A DNA stretch of 64,000 bases from Micropterix aruncella (GCA_944548615.1 OX155980.1:44056948-44120947), one strand, 5' to 3'. Counted from the first letter of the stretch, positions 1-11,111 are shown. Numbers and translations are program-made. Notes: generated by a model from the letters alone, not told the origin.

Positions 1-689
1 ATAGTACTACAATATCTCATGAAATCTGAATTTAAAATAACCATAAATCCTGATAATCTTATTATATTATCTAATTAAATCAATAGAAAAAATAGAAAAA
101 ATGTCAATCGGCCTAGAGTTACAAAATTTCAGCAATATCTAGTTACAAAATTACAAGTTTTCAATTTCAAATATCGATTCATAATCATATAACTGTGTTA
201 CTTGATAATATCGCCAGTGGTAAAATGTCTGATCCATTGAAAGATATAAAATTTAAGGAAGTTTTCAGTGATTTTTAAAAAATAGTTCATTTGCAATGTC
301 TTTAAGAGATGGAGGTAACATATTTTAAAAAATGGATCAGAAAATTTACTGTGGCAAACATAATAATTTCCCAATGTGGAAAAGGTGAAACTTAAAACAA
401 ATTTAATAATGCTAAAACACTCAATTCTAGACTGGACTTCATTTAGCGTTTTCTTGCCCGAACATGTCCGACTTAATCTGCCCTTGAGGTTCTCATAGCA
501 AAAAAATCATATTAGATGTTCATCGATTTTCTAACCTAACATTTTAACACATGCGGTTTGAGGAACTGCATTATTATTAAATGTCAAATGTATTGTAGCG
601 CACGATTTCGATTTTGGGAATTTGATAAACATATAAAGTTATTTTTAGAAGTATTTAAAGCAAGATTATTGTTGTTGAACCAATATATA
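1..689. other. AT-rich intergenic DNA
   Basis: No open frame, transposon terminus or RNA gene was recognised. The sequence is AT-rich with no tandem structure of note. It borders the decayed LINE copy that begins near 690. Confidence 0.5.
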
Positions 690-2347
690 AATTTATTTAT
701 TTATTTATTTAGGAATTAATTACTATGAAACATTGATTTGCTTACAAAATAACAGGAACCGAATGACAAAACCTTAACCTTTTGCTTATTTGATTCTGTC
801 ACCCAACTTAGACTAGCCCGTTCTAGTATGGACAGGACTCTAATATTACAATCAATTATGTACAAGTTTTAGTAAAAAGCTAATAACACTAATATGCCCT
901 AATATGTGGTCTTCAAAAAATTAAAATAATAATAATAAAATATTAAAAGTTAATATAATATAATAATTAAAATGCAATTCCAGTATATAATCGGCAATAA
1001 CTATAATATAAAATTCGATTAAATAATATAAATAAAGTTATATATGAGAAAAGAAAGAAACAGTCATTAATATTTCATATAAGTTAAGTAATATAGAAAT
1101 TAACATAAAAATACCTAGTCAAAAAAAAGTACAATTCATTGTCAAAATAATATATAAGAAAGTCAAATAATTTTTGGTAATTAGTTCAATGTTAAAATAT
1201 ACTCAACATACATGTTTAAAAATATGTTAATAATTTGTGCACCTAAGTTTTATTAAACTTAGGTTAGTCTGTCATGATTCAATAACCATTTCTTAAATTT
1301 ATTTTTGAATTCCCTAAATGTCAAATTAATTTTATTACCATATTGATCAGATTGTTAAATCTCGGCGTAATGAAAGTGTAATGTCTTTGTCCAAATGATG
1401 TTTTCATTCTGGGTATTATTAGGCTATTTTCTCAAACTCGTCTCGTTGGTCTTCGGTTCTGAATTATTCCTAAATTTGAGTTATTGTCCAAAAATAGGTT
1501 TAAGAGGGTAGTGTATAGAAAAAGTTGCCTACAATCAAGGACTTTAGCTTCCTTATAAAGTTCATTGCCTTGCATAAATTATTGTTTTTCTTTATCATTA
1601 ATTTTAGTGAATCCTAGTGTAACGACTATTAGACTTTTATCATCTGCAAACATTGTTACGTGTATTTCCTTGACATTTATTGGCAAGTCGATAATGTACG
1701 CTACAAAATAAATTGGGCCGAAAATTGCGCCCAATGGAAAGCCGTAGCTTTATAGGGGTTGAATAATAGTTTTGCTTGATTATATTCTGACGATATTTGA
1801 TTTCAACGACCTGCGTTCTTTCTTTCCAGTAAGTCTAAGACCACTGCAATAAAAGCTATATAATAATGAAATTTGCTTAAAAAAAACATGTTTTATGCAA
1901 TCGAATGCTTTAGAAAAATCACCAAAAATCCTAACGTTAATAAATTATCTATTAGTCTGCGATTAACATACCATATAAAACCTCAATCACTTTATTGACT
2001 GAGAATATCATAAAGCTCGATTTATTCTTTAACCCTAATTTTTGTAACACTAATTTTTGTAAAGGAAGACCGAACTGCAATAGCGAGTTTTGCGCCAGGT
2101 TTATGCAGTGAATTTTTTTTGACACTTTTACCTCCTATGGAAATAATCCGCTTTCTATGGAAGCACTGATGGCTGAGCTTTTTTGATTTTTAATATATTT
2201 AATGGCATTTTTCATTAATAATATTGGAATCTCCTCGTCACAAGGTTTTGATGTTTTGAATTCTTCGACTATTTTTTCAAATTCTCTACTAGTCGTGGGT
2301 TTCTTAAACGGAGTATTTAGTAATATTGTTGTACTATTTAAATACAA
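690..2347 (-). mobile_element. Decayed CR1/Jockey-type LINE reverse transcriptase copy
   Basis: On the minus strand a 70-codon piece (2347-2135) reads TSREFEKIVEEF, then DEEIPILLMKNAIKYI and ASIESGLFP. This matches, residue for residue in pattern, the N-terminal RT region of the 59.8-61.7 kb element in this window (TSREIENIV, DEIPMFVVNRAIDYI, ASIESGVFP). Further along, around 1740-1620, broken frames give the RT landmarks GFPLGAIFGPIYFV and then VTMFADDKSLIV, the catalytic FADD box. Stops and frameshifts break the frame throughout. An ATTT microsatellite at about 690-712 lies at the 3' side and fits a LINE tail. The copy is 5'-truncated near 2347, so endonuclease and ORF1 are absent. The family match rests on shared motifs; clade assignment is inferred. 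Confidence 0.8.
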
Positions 2348-2593
2348 TAAATATTAATTTTGTTTTTGTTTTAGGACTTTTGTAGAACTTATAAAATATT
2401 GTTTAAATTCGGTTGCTATAAATTTTGAGTTATTCTGTTATTAATTTATCTCTTGAGAGTATTTCAATATTTTACCTGAATTCTATTGTTCTGTTAGTAA
2501 AACATTTTATTGTTTAAATAGTTTGTGTACTCTATACTTTTTAATCTGTTATTATACTGTCTTTATTGCTCTATTTGCGTTGTATAATAAATA

Positions 2594-5500
2594 CAAACGG
2601 AGCTGCCATGGAATTCACCGACCGGAGTCGGGCCCATCATAATACTATTTTTTACACTTCTGGGGGGTGAGCAGTGGATTCCGGACTTACGAACCGGCTG
2701 TGGTAGGTTTAGGACAGCTGTCTTGCCACATGTGAGCGTTCACCTTGCCACCCATTCACTCCCCCTTCGAAGCCATAGAATTTGAGATGCGCAAATCGCA
2801 GTTTTAGATAATTTTTCTAAGAAAGAGTTGATTATTTTTCTGGAAAGGCCAAGATCTTTAAAGAGGTGAAATAGAGATTTAGCTGGCAGGCCACGAGCGC
2901 CAACTTCCACCGCGTGAAGGTGAACAGTGAAGCCGTTCCGGGTTACGGCATTTGCAAGATCATGGTATTTATTTAATTTGTACTCGTGGTCTTTTGGGAT
3001 ATTTGATTCCCATGGAACAGTTAATTCTACAATAAGAGCCACCTTCCGAGATAGAGAGTAAAGAGTTATATCTGGACGGAGGGCAGTGCATCCGAGACTT
3101 TCAGGGAATTTATACTGCTTAGAGACCGAATCAACCTCCAGAGTCCAATCTGTAGCTTTCTCGATTATTGAGAAAGGTTTTGTAGTTAAATGTTTTTTGC
3201 CTTTAGAGCCATCCCGCACAAACTGTATTGGGGGTTTGGAGGATACTGTCAAACCCTTGTTGGCACGAGCCACTGAGAGACTAATTACCTCGCGAATAAC
3301 AGCGAGAACTTTGTCATGGCGGTAAGTGTACCGTCCTTGATCTAAGGCCACCTTGCAGCCAGCTAGAATGTGTCTAGCTGTGCAAGGGGTATTGCTACAG
3401 AGGGGACAAGAACTATCCTCGGCAAAGCTCCAACGAGCGAGGTTACTGGGGTCTGGAAGTGTATGCTGAAAGGCATTCAAATAAAATTTCAGCATCTCTG
3501 GCGTCCAGTCATAGAGCATTACCTTCCAGTGCATTGGAGGCGGAATGCAAAAGTCACCAATTGTTGTCCAGTCATTCTGGCATTGAAGGCCAATAGCATG
3601 AGCCATACTCTTGCTGTCGTAATCTCCCCGCAAAAGAGACTTCTTCAAGTCCACGTCGCTCGTGGTTGTACTGCCATACCCCAGACCAGTGCCATTCTGG
3701 CTGATTCCAGTAAGGAACCTTTTGTGGAAGTCTACGCGGGCTTGTAGTTCATTTGAATCACTACAGCCACTTATTACGTGCTTCGATATTGCCGGATCTT
3801 TGGAATTGCACAGAATCGAATTTTTGGTTATTCTGGAGTTGGCGTAGAGCAGAGAGGGCAGTTTAAGCGCTAGCCCAAAATTTTGTTTGGACCTGAAGAG
3901 AGTCGAGGGGTCAGCTGGTTTGGCTAAGGACAGCCAGGATTTTAAACTAGCTGTCACCAGTGCATCTAGACGGGACAGTTGGGTTTTGGTAAAATCGTAA
4001 ATAAGAAAGGGCCATGACAAATGTGACGTTAGATAATTGTCATAGATCCAGGCCTTACGAGGGCCAGAAATTAGCAAGGCATCTATTTTCGCCAGGCAAC
4101 TTTTGAAATGCTCTATAACATGATCGCCCGAGACGTCTTTTCCCTGATGGGTGATTTTTCTGCCGAGGAATTTGAAATGATTGTTTGGGTCTATAAGGGA
4201 GATATTAGAGCCCTTATAGACCAATTTGGGGTCATAGGATGTAAATTTTGTGCCCATGCGGGCGAGTCCAAGGCAAAAACATTTGGAGGGCTTCACTTTT
4301 ATACAGCCTGACCAGTCGCAGAAAAGCTCCACTTTCTGTAATAGCAGGGAAAGCTGCTTGGGGCTTCTGGTGATGAAAGTTAGGTCGTCGGCAAAAGCGA
4401 GGCACGACGAGGTGTATTGGCCGTCTGTTTTAAAACGGTAGCCCCACTTCCTGTCAAACTGGCTCAGGCTTTCCAGAAGTATATTAAAAACTATATTAAA
4501 AATCGTCGGGGAGAGGCAACAGCCCTGAAATAGTCCAATTGAATATGGTATAGAGCGGGTAGTCCATTCTTGCGTTTTAACATGGAAAGTCAGACAGTTG
4601 TAGTAGGAGGCTACAATGTCACGCACGACTGGTGGGAAGTTGTACCAGCGGAGTGCAAAGTGGAGGAGACTGTGTCGGACTGACCCAAAGGCATTCTCTA
4701 GGTCGAGCCAGCATACATTGATTTGGCGTTCGTGTTGTCTCGCATCCTTGATGGCAGCAGCCAGGAGAGAGTTGTGCTCGAGGCAGCCCGAGACGCCGCG
4801 CATGAAGCCTTTTTGAACTGATACTCCAAGGTACTCATTCCGGTGCATGAATTCGCTCATCCTCGTGTGGACTATGCTAAAAAAGATTTTGGCCACAGTG
4901 TCTGTGAGAGCAATGGGCCGAGCGTCCTTTGGTCCGGTGCAAACTGGGACCTTCGGAATTAAGATGACTGTCGCTCGGCCAAAATTCTGTGGGACTACAC
5001 CGCTATTCCATATATTTCCGAAGATGGATCCTAAATATTGCAGAAGGCAGGGGCATTTTTTGTATACTAAATAGGGAATACCATCGGGACCCGGAGTAGA
5101 GCCCGACGGCTTCCTCTTTACTTGATTAAGAATCTCATCTAGTGATGGAGGTTGAGAAGCAAAAGCTACCGTAGGCAGGGGCGGAGGTGTAATGCCCGGC
5201 GGAGGGCTGTAATTATGGAGCCGCATTGGGTCCTCATACGTGGTCGAAAAGTATTCCGTGGCCATATCTTCCGGGATTTGGATTTTTCCCTTGGCGGCAG
5301 ACAAAACCGTTTTGCTGTAGTTAAAACGGTTTTTGTCGAACCGGGCTTCCTCTTTGGATTTGAGAAATGCTGCCTTGCGTTTGTCGTTTTGCGTTGCTAC
5401 GCTCTGTATGAGTTTTAGTATAGAGCGGTACGCGCGCGAGAAGTTGTGGCAGAGGGCTTTATCCCCGGCTTTCTTGGCTTCACGTAACTGGCGACGAAGT

Positions 5501-5690
5501 AGCCGCTTTTGCCTACGGAGCTTTGCCTTAAATGCGTTTTCTCTGTGAACCGGGTCGACATGGGTAGATTTTGGGTAAACACCCGAGAAGTATTCATGGA
5601 CCGCCACCTGGAAGGATGACAGCTGGACGCTGGCAGGGGCATTACGGTTCACAGAGTGGTCAAGAATAGAAGTAATATATAATTTTTAAT
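2594..5690 (-). mobile_element. RLE-type (R2/Hero/NeSL-like) non-LTR retrotransposon, 5'-truncated
   Basis: This minus-strand element holds one long frame (2740-5652) and a 3'UTR that runs to about 2594. The UTR end is bounded by comparison with the second copy at 45-48 kb, which shares UTR sequence around an ACCACAgCCGGTTcGTAAGTCC-like stretch. The 5' side ends at about 5676-5703 in short AT repeats (TTTTTAA units) with an in-frame stop, and no N-terminal zinc-finger/Myb region is present. It is therefore a 5'-truncated insertion, the usual result of target-primed reverse transcription. GC content is clearly above the flanks. An uninterrupted frame this long implies a fairly recent insertion. 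Exact ends and target-site duplication were not established. Confidence 0.85.
2740..5652 (-). CDS. Reverse transcriptase with C-terminal restriction-like endonuclease (partial polyprotein)
   Basis: The 970-codon frame encodes the replication protein of an RLE retrotransposon. It should nick a target and copy the element RNA by target-primed reverse transcription. A basic, Arg/Lys-rich segment (residues about 40-110) precedes the RT. RT landmarks include the PGPDGIPYLVYKKC region near residue 190, the ARPIALTDTVAKIFF region, DLENAFGSV (catalytic Asp) and the FADD box at F420-A-D-D423. Then come a CCHC knuckle, C749-x2-C752-x8-H761-x4-C766, and the endonuclease core: RPD with D861, then VELTVPWE with E876, then KLNKY. 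These match the R2-superclade PD-(D/E)xK layout. No in-frame stop is seen. The frame opens at GTG and stays open about 30 nt upstream to a TAA at the truncation, so the true start and N-terminal fingers are missing. Hero/NeSL affinity is my judgement from the C-terminus; the RT-RLE identity is firm. Confidence 0.92.
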   Translation of the reverse strand: MNRNAPASVQLSSFQVAVHEYFSGVYPKSTHVDPVHRENAFKAKLRRQKRLLRRQLREAKKAGDKALCHNFSRAYRSILKLIQSVATQNDKRKAAFLKSKEEARFDKNRFNYSKTVLSAAKGKIQIPEDMATEYFSTTYEDPMRLHNYSPPPGITPPPLPTVAFASQPPSLDEILNQVKRKPSGSTPGPDGIPYLVYKKCPCLLQYLGSIFGNIWNSGVVPQNFGRATVILIPKVPVCTGPKDARPIALTDTVAKIFFSIVHTRMSEFMHRNEYLGVSVQKGFMRGVSGCLEHNSLLAAAIKDARQHERQINVCWLDLENAFGSVRHSLLHFALRWYNFPPVVRDIVASYYNCLTFHVKTQEWTTRSIPYSIGLFQGCCLSPTIFNIVFNILLESLSQFDRKWGYRFKTDGQYTSSCLAFADDLTFITRSPKQLSLLLQKVELFCDWSGCIKVKPSKCFCLGLARMGTKFTSYDPKLVYKGSNISLIDPNNHFKFLGRKITHQGKDVSGDHVIEHFKSCLAKIDALLISGPRKAWIYDNYLTSHLSWPFLIYDFTKTQLSRLDALVTASLKSWLSLAKPADPSTLFRSKQNFGLALKLPSLLYANSRITKNSILCNSKDPAISKHVISGCSDSNELQARVDFHKRFLTGISQNGTGLGYGSTTTSDVDLKKSLLRGDYDSKSMAHAIGLQCQNDWTTIGDFCIPPPMHWKVMLYDWTPEMLKFYLNAFQHTLPDPSNLARWSFAEDSSCPLCSNTPCTARHILAGCKVALDQGRYTYRHDKVLAVIREVISLSVARANKGLTVSSKPPIQFVRDGSKGKKHLTTKPFSIIEKATDWTLEVDSVSKQYKFPESLGCTALRPDITLYSLSRKVALIVELTVPWESNIPKDHEYKLNKYHDLANAVTRNGFTVHLHAVEVGARGLPAKSLFHLFKDLGLSRKIINSFLEKLSKTAICASQILWLRRGSEWVAR

Positions 5691-7333
5691 TTTTAATTTT
5701 TAATATTAATTTAAGTAATATATAATTTTTGTAAGACACCTGTATACCTTTTGTTATCAATTTTATTTTGACATAACATTTTTACATGGAAATGGCTGGT
5801 AAATATTAATTTTAAAAAATCCAAAAAATATAGAAAATTATCTGGTTTTGTTGGTTACTTCTTTAAAATAGTATCCAAATTAATTTTGATAATCGCTAGT
5901 CTAATTATTATTGTAATTTATTGGAAAATTGCATCAATTAAATTTGGGTTTACGTTGTTATAAATATTGCTCCATGGTAAGAAATACCTTGTGACTGAAC
6001 TCTACTTTCAAAAATAATCTTTAATTTTGTCGTTGACGAGACTTGCTCCTGCCATAAAATAGTGCTGACAAAGATGCGCCTAACTAAGGTTCAAAAACCG
6101 ATTAACTACACTAGTTTTCAACTTTTTACCAGTCTTTCTCTTCCAACAAGATACCTTGATTTAAAAGGGTTTAAATTATTAATAAGGGCTGAAATAGCTT
6201 ACACACATGCTCACTATAAGTTAGACGAGTTCTACATATCGCACCATGAGTACTAAACTGCATTAAATCCAAATATGTCGATATTAAGTTAAGAATACCA
6301 CGTTCACACCCACAATTTCCGCTATCATACTGTCTGAGAAACTTATTTCTATCTCTTTCCTGTGCGTAGATATTGCATTGAAGGTCTCTTTTGCACTAAA
6401 CGCGATATGACACGGTGTAATTTCTAAACTGCTCTAAGTCAGTAACTTGTCAGCTGCTAGTGCGAGAGGTCGTGTCGCGTGGTGTACTAAAGCTCAATAT
6501 GCCGATACAGTTCTCCAGGTAAGGTAAGATTTCTGTCAATATTTTAATTCTAAAGTGACCAATTAGGAAATAATTCATTTTAGAAGTTACACCCGTAGTA
6601 AAATTCGTTAAATATTTTGTATTAAGTATGATTTCTTCATTCTCGAAATAAAATCATGTAAATGAATTGATGGCGTAATCAGTGTTAGTGCATTTTAGAA
6701 CTAGAATTATGTAAATGTTTTGTTACAACACACAGAGTATTAAGAATTTCGGCTGTTTAGAATTAAAAACACATTCATAGTATGTGACCTACTTACTAAT
6801 GATTCATTGTAGTATTCATCACCCAATTACATTTCTATTAGTTATCGAGAACTAAAATGACATCTGAAATTTCTTTCAGAACGGAAAGAATATCTCGGAA
6901 ATATATTAGGACTCATATATTAGGAAATATATTAGGGGTCCAGATATATATTAGGACTCATCGATACCCAGGAATCCAAACAAAATGTAAGTTTAATGTC
7001 TAAATAAGATACCAATTTAAAGAATTACCTACTGTATACTCTTATTGATAGTATTGTGATCTTTTTTAGTTTCGTTTCGGCGCTCAATTGTTTTTGATGT
7101 TGGTCAAGTTCGTACAGTTTTCATGAAAAATAGCATGTTTCATAAAATACCATACAATAGGCGTAAAGTCACGTGTATATTTCATAAATATACACATTCA
7201 AAATTTTAATAAATTTTTCATTTAATTTACTAAATTTAAAAAAAACTAACAAATTATAATAATGAACACTCTACTTAAGATTTGTACACAAGAAACGCTC
7301 ATATAAATACTTTTATTTTTTTATTTTTTACAG
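5691..7333. other. AT-rich intergenic DNA with local ATATTAGG repeats
   Basis: No coding region is supported. At 6895-6965 a short motif close to ATATATTAGGACTCAT recurs imperfectly three or four times. At 6499-6518 an ATG is followed by a perfect splice-donor-like AG/GTAAGG, but its reading phase does not fit the exon-like unit downstream (see rejected items). Confidence 0.4.
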
Positions 7334-7486
7334 GACTTTTCACCTACCAATTACCCTGCCACTGAACAATTCATGGAGTCACAAGTTAATGTCCATTTTA
7401 ATAACAAACTATCACCAAAAGAAGATAAAAAAATAGAGTCAGACTTCCCTGTACAAGAAGGAAAAGAGAATGAGCCTAACCAACCT
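7334..7486 (+). pseudogene. Duplicated exon-like unit, copy 1
   Basis: A polypyrimidine stretch ending in TTTTTTACAG precedes a 153-nt block. The block reads DFSPTNYPATEQFMESQVNV and ends CCT/GTGAGT, a good splice donor. Length and phase (0-0) suit a real exon. A close copy follows at 7645. It lies upstream of the broken 7.9-9.1 kb coding remnant and was probably its N-terminal exon. The function of the encoded peptide is unknown. Confidence 0.55.
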
Positions 7487-7644
7487 GTGAGTTATTTTTT
7501 AAAGAGGTGTATGTGCTGGTAATAATGTCTGATTATATTTGTATTGAAAGAAGTCTTTTATTATTATTTATTTATTTTTTAAATTTAATCTATCTTATTT
7601 GTAATAGTATAATTGAGTTGATTTTTATTTTTTTTTATTTACAG

Positions 7645-7794
7645 GGATTTTCACCTACCAATTACCCTGCCACTAAACAATTCATGGAGTCGCAAGTCAA
7701 TGTCCCTTCTGACAACATACCATCCCTGGATGAAGATGAAAAAATAGAGTCAGACTTCCCTGTAAAAGAAGAAAAAGAAAATAAGCCTGACTAA
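7645..7794 (+). pseudogene. Duplicated exon-like unit, copy 2
   Basis: This unit starts after TTTATTTACAG and reads GFSPTNYPATKQFMESQVNV, then SDFPVKEEKENKPD, then TAA. It is about 80-85 percent identical by eye to the block at 7334-7486, including the acidic tail (SDFPVQEGKENEP in copy 1). Copy 2 lacks the donor and ends in a stop. The tandem arrangement with similar intron-like leaders indicates a local duplication of an exon plus part of an intron. Confidence 0.55.
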
Positions 7795-7863
7795 GTTAGT
7801 TCCTGCAATATCATTCCTGGTGAATCGACCACAGATAATGGTACATCGAGTAATAATAGTTTA

Positions 7864-9139
7864 GTGCTACAGGGTAAAGTAAGCCAATTCATGATATCAG
7901 TTAATCCTAACAATCCAACGAAATTTTCTATCAGGAGGAAAAGTTTACCTATCTACGAAGAGTACCCAATAAATAGTGACGAAAGTAACGCGAGTCTAAG
8001 TGATGATGATCCAACTTACAAAGTTGAGATGGTTAAACGCCGTAAATTTGTTAACCTAGGTTTAACCCACAAAGTGAAAGAAACTCTCAAAGATTCAAGT
8101 TCGGATTCTGACTCAAGTTCAAATTCTTCTAGCAGTTCAACTTCATCGTCGTCCTGCTCTGACAAGGAAATCAATCAAATTGATGGCGAGACATCAGAAA
8201 ATAACCTGATTCCCGCAGAGGATCCAGCAAATAAACCGACTGACGTTGAAAATTTTCCGACACCCCGAGGTAGAAAACGTACTAGAAACCCAGAAAATCG
8301 GACAAAGACTCAATCAAAGCGATTGCGAAACTCTTGACAGGCGTACAAATCAAGTCGAATAATATCGTCAACGCTAGATGTGTAAAACCACCATGTACAA
8401 GTGATAAATGCCTGAAGTTAATGCCTGAATAAATGTCTGAAGTTCAAGGTAATCGTGGTTCGACCGAAATAGGTTCTACCATCTTACAATATTTTAAAAC
8501 TACTAATGAAAGATCTAATGAAGGCATTGATATTATATTCTACTCTGAAAACTGCTGCGGTCAGCAGAAAAATAAATTTGTAACAACTGCCTACATGTAT
8601 GCTGTGCAGAAGTATGAGAAAATAAACACAATAACCCATAAATTCTTAACAGTGGGCCATACACAGAACGAAGCTGACAACGTCTCATAGAAAAAGAGAT
8701 AAAAGGAAACCTTAAATCCGGCCCGATCTATACTCATTAAAAGTGCTAAAAAAACCGGAACCCCTTTTGAAGTACACGAGCTAGACCACAATGCATTTAG
8801 CGATTAAAAAAAATGCAAGAAGAGTGGGCAAACAACTTCAGTAAAGATAAAAATGGAATACCTGTGGCTTGGAACGACATAAAAAATATACATGTAAACA
8901 AAGAACACCCGTTTTCATTCTTCTATAAGACAGTGTTGGATAATAGCCAAAATTGAACCGAAGTTGTAGTACGCAGAAACGCAAAAAAGATCGAAATACT
9001 CCACCGAATAAATCCAAAACCTGCCTATCGCAGCAAGCTCCCTCTTACTGCCAAAAAAACAAGTGACTTGAAAGAACTAATAAATAAAAATTTGATTCCT
9101 CCTTTCTACGCAGCCTTTTATAAAGACTTATTTGATTAG
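7864..9139 (+). pseudogene. Broken transposon-like gene with a GQNKN/GHTQNE-type core
   Basis: An open piece at 7864-8337 encodes a Ser/Asp/Lys-rich, probably disordered segment (poly-Ser around residues 80-100, RGRKRTRN near the end). Conserved blocks of a repetitive arthropod protein family follow in shifting frames: NIVNARCVKPPC with Cys residues (about 8360-8410), YSENCCGQQKNKFV (8542-8583), LTVGHTQNEADN (8648-8685), FEVHELDHNAF (about 8767-8800), PVAWNDI, PFSFFYKTVL and a C-terminus FYAAFYKDLFD ending at about 9139. Stops or frameshifts occur near 8338, 8430, 8688 and 8803. The middle between the Cys block and ENCCGQQ is far too short, implying an internal deletion. I recognise the motif set as recurrent in insect genomes but will not assign a transposase superfamily. 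A former DDE/RNase H-like core is possible. Confidence 0.6.
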
Positions 9140-9909
9140 TCAGTGACAGATTCGATTAGGGTACTTAAAATGTAGTTATTTTCAGGAATAATACATGTAA
9201 TAAATGAATGTGAACCGAAATTAATGAGTTTTATTTAAGACTTTACATGGGACATTTCGCAATACCATAGTCATTACTATGGCTAAAATGACATTACTTT
9301 GAATAATTCTTGGGTTTGTACCTACTGTGTGATATTTATTACTATTAAAGTGCTACATTTCCTAATAAGTCACATGAAAAATTCTTGTTTTAATACTAAA
9401 ACGACCGATTAGAACTTCCTACGGTTAATCTTGCCAAATGTTTAGTTCGATACTGACTCAAAACGGAATAATGCATGCAGTCTGTATGATTTTGACAACT
9501 AAAACGACATAAATGAACGAATATATTTTTTTATATTTTTAGTAAAGTAAATTAATAAGTAATAATAAATACAAATATCAAAACAAATAAACAAAACCTT
9601 ACTGTACATTGAAAAAAATATAGATAGAACATTTATCATATCAGTTAAGAGAAAATTATGTTTAAATGAAACAGTATCGATATTAAAATCACTTTTTTGC
9701 GATTTCCCAACAATCGACTATTTCTAGTTAGTGCAGTTTAGTATTCAGGGTGCGATATATGTAGACAAAAACCAACAGAGTTATAAACCAATTAGTTACA
9801 ATGATGTAGTTACAACAGAGGTAGTTAGTTACAATGATGACGACATTTTTCTATTTTTTATTTACTTTACTTTATTACTTTTACTTTTACATCATTACTT
9901 TCCTAGCCA
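9140..9909. other. AT-rich intergenic DNA
   Basis: No gene is supported. A short internal duplication of a TAGTTACAATGATG motif lies at about 9797-9838. The 65-codon open frame at 9731-9928 is low-complexity and looks accidental. Confidence 0.4.
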
Positions 9910-10592
9910 ACGGAAATATACATATTGAGCCACCCTGAGATGATTAAGACAATTCCAGCTTGTGTGTCTGTGTGTATTCTTCCACGATATCGCCCAAACG
10001 CTTAATCCGATTGAGCTAACATTTGGTACGCAGGCATCATTTAGTCATAGTAAACGTTGAAACGGTTGTGGTTGAAATTGGTCGAAAAGGGGCGTACAAG
10101 TCATATATCAATCACGAATTATTAAACTTAGAGACTTGGATTTTGAATAATGCGGATGCTTGTTGGGCCGAAATCAAATTGTGAAATTTTGATTGGAACA
10201 TCTCATATACAAGCTACACTAATAATATTTAAATTCCGCCATACATTTGAATGAATGTCGCGCGATGGAGTCGTTCGTCGGTGATATTATGATTTTTGGT
10301 GCGTCCGCAGGGTCAGGACCGGGAGCCGGTCCCGGCCCGACGTGTGCAGAAGCCGCCGCCTACTCTCGCCGAGCACCCCGCCATATTACCGCCATCTGAT
10401 GGCGCTCGGCCCAAACCCGCCATTAGCCAAGAAACAAACCGCACCGCCTGAGGCGTTGCAATGGAACCCAACCGGGTTCATCCGCCGGCTGAGCGGCCGC
10501 TCGTTCATTTTATTCATGAAATTATATTCAGATAAAACCAGTCCTTGGCTACATGCCGGGAAGTCTCGGGGTGACACAACCAATTTTTTATC
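9910..10592 (+). repeat. RepA copy 1 (dispersed repeat)
   Basis: This copy shares with the other RepA copies the core (CGATAtCGCCCAAACGCTTA, GATTGAGCT, a GCAGGCATCATTT stretch), a GC-rich variable middle, and the 3' end CTACATGCCGGGAAGTC followed by GGGGTGACACAACCAATTTTTT. Its 5' end is truncated relative to copies at 56.2 and 62.7 kb. The middle (10,290-10,500) is markedly GC-rich against the AT-rich flanks. No coding capacity is apparent; the open frame through it is composition-driven. Confidence 0.8.
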
Positions 10593-11111
10593 ATTATTAT
10601 TGCGAACTCATGTTTTATCTCATTCTGATTACCTAAATAAGTGAGTTCTTTTTAGCAAAAGCAATTTGCATTTCTTGCCCAAATACTCCATGTTAAAGGG
10701 CTAAATATTAAAGGGTATGTAAAATTTATTTTTTCGTTTCTGGACCAAGATTATACAAAAACAGTATCTTTTTTCGATGCATGAAGCAATCCCTCACTAA
10801 CAATATTGCTGATAAACAGGAATCTCTATTTGAGTACATATATATTTTTATATTTAGGAACATTATTTTTGTTTGGATTGTAAATAAATAAGAAAAATCA
10901 AAACTAGTGGAGTAATGTTATTTTTTAGTAAAAAAACCGGTCTGTTGGCCTAATTTTTACTTTTCTTATTTTTGCTTTTTAAAAAATGATGAAAGTAGTG
11001 TTTAAAAAACATTTTTTTTTGCGTTTTCTATAACTGCAGGACTGTATTTTCTATAACAGTATTATCGCCCGAATGCAACAAACCGTATGCCGTACGTTAG
11101 AGTACAAAAAA
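10593..11111. other. AT-rich intergenic DNA
   Basis: Nothing recognisable apart from short poly-T runs. It separates RepA copy 1 from RepD copy 1. Confidence 0.4.

Noticed and set aside
3370..3747. 125-codon plus-strand open frame and several others in 3.0-5.6 kb
   Set aside because: They are antisense shadows of the 970-codon RT-RLE frame, which has all catalytic motifs.
6499..6518. Candidate first exon MPIQFS with AG/GTAAGG donor
   Set aside because: It ends in a phase that does not join to the phase-0 exon-like units at 7,334 or 7,645, and no intervening exon is visible.
7507..7794. 95-codon frame starting at 7,507
   Set aside because: Its first 45 codons translate a poly-T intron-like leader; only the part from 7,645 looks coding.
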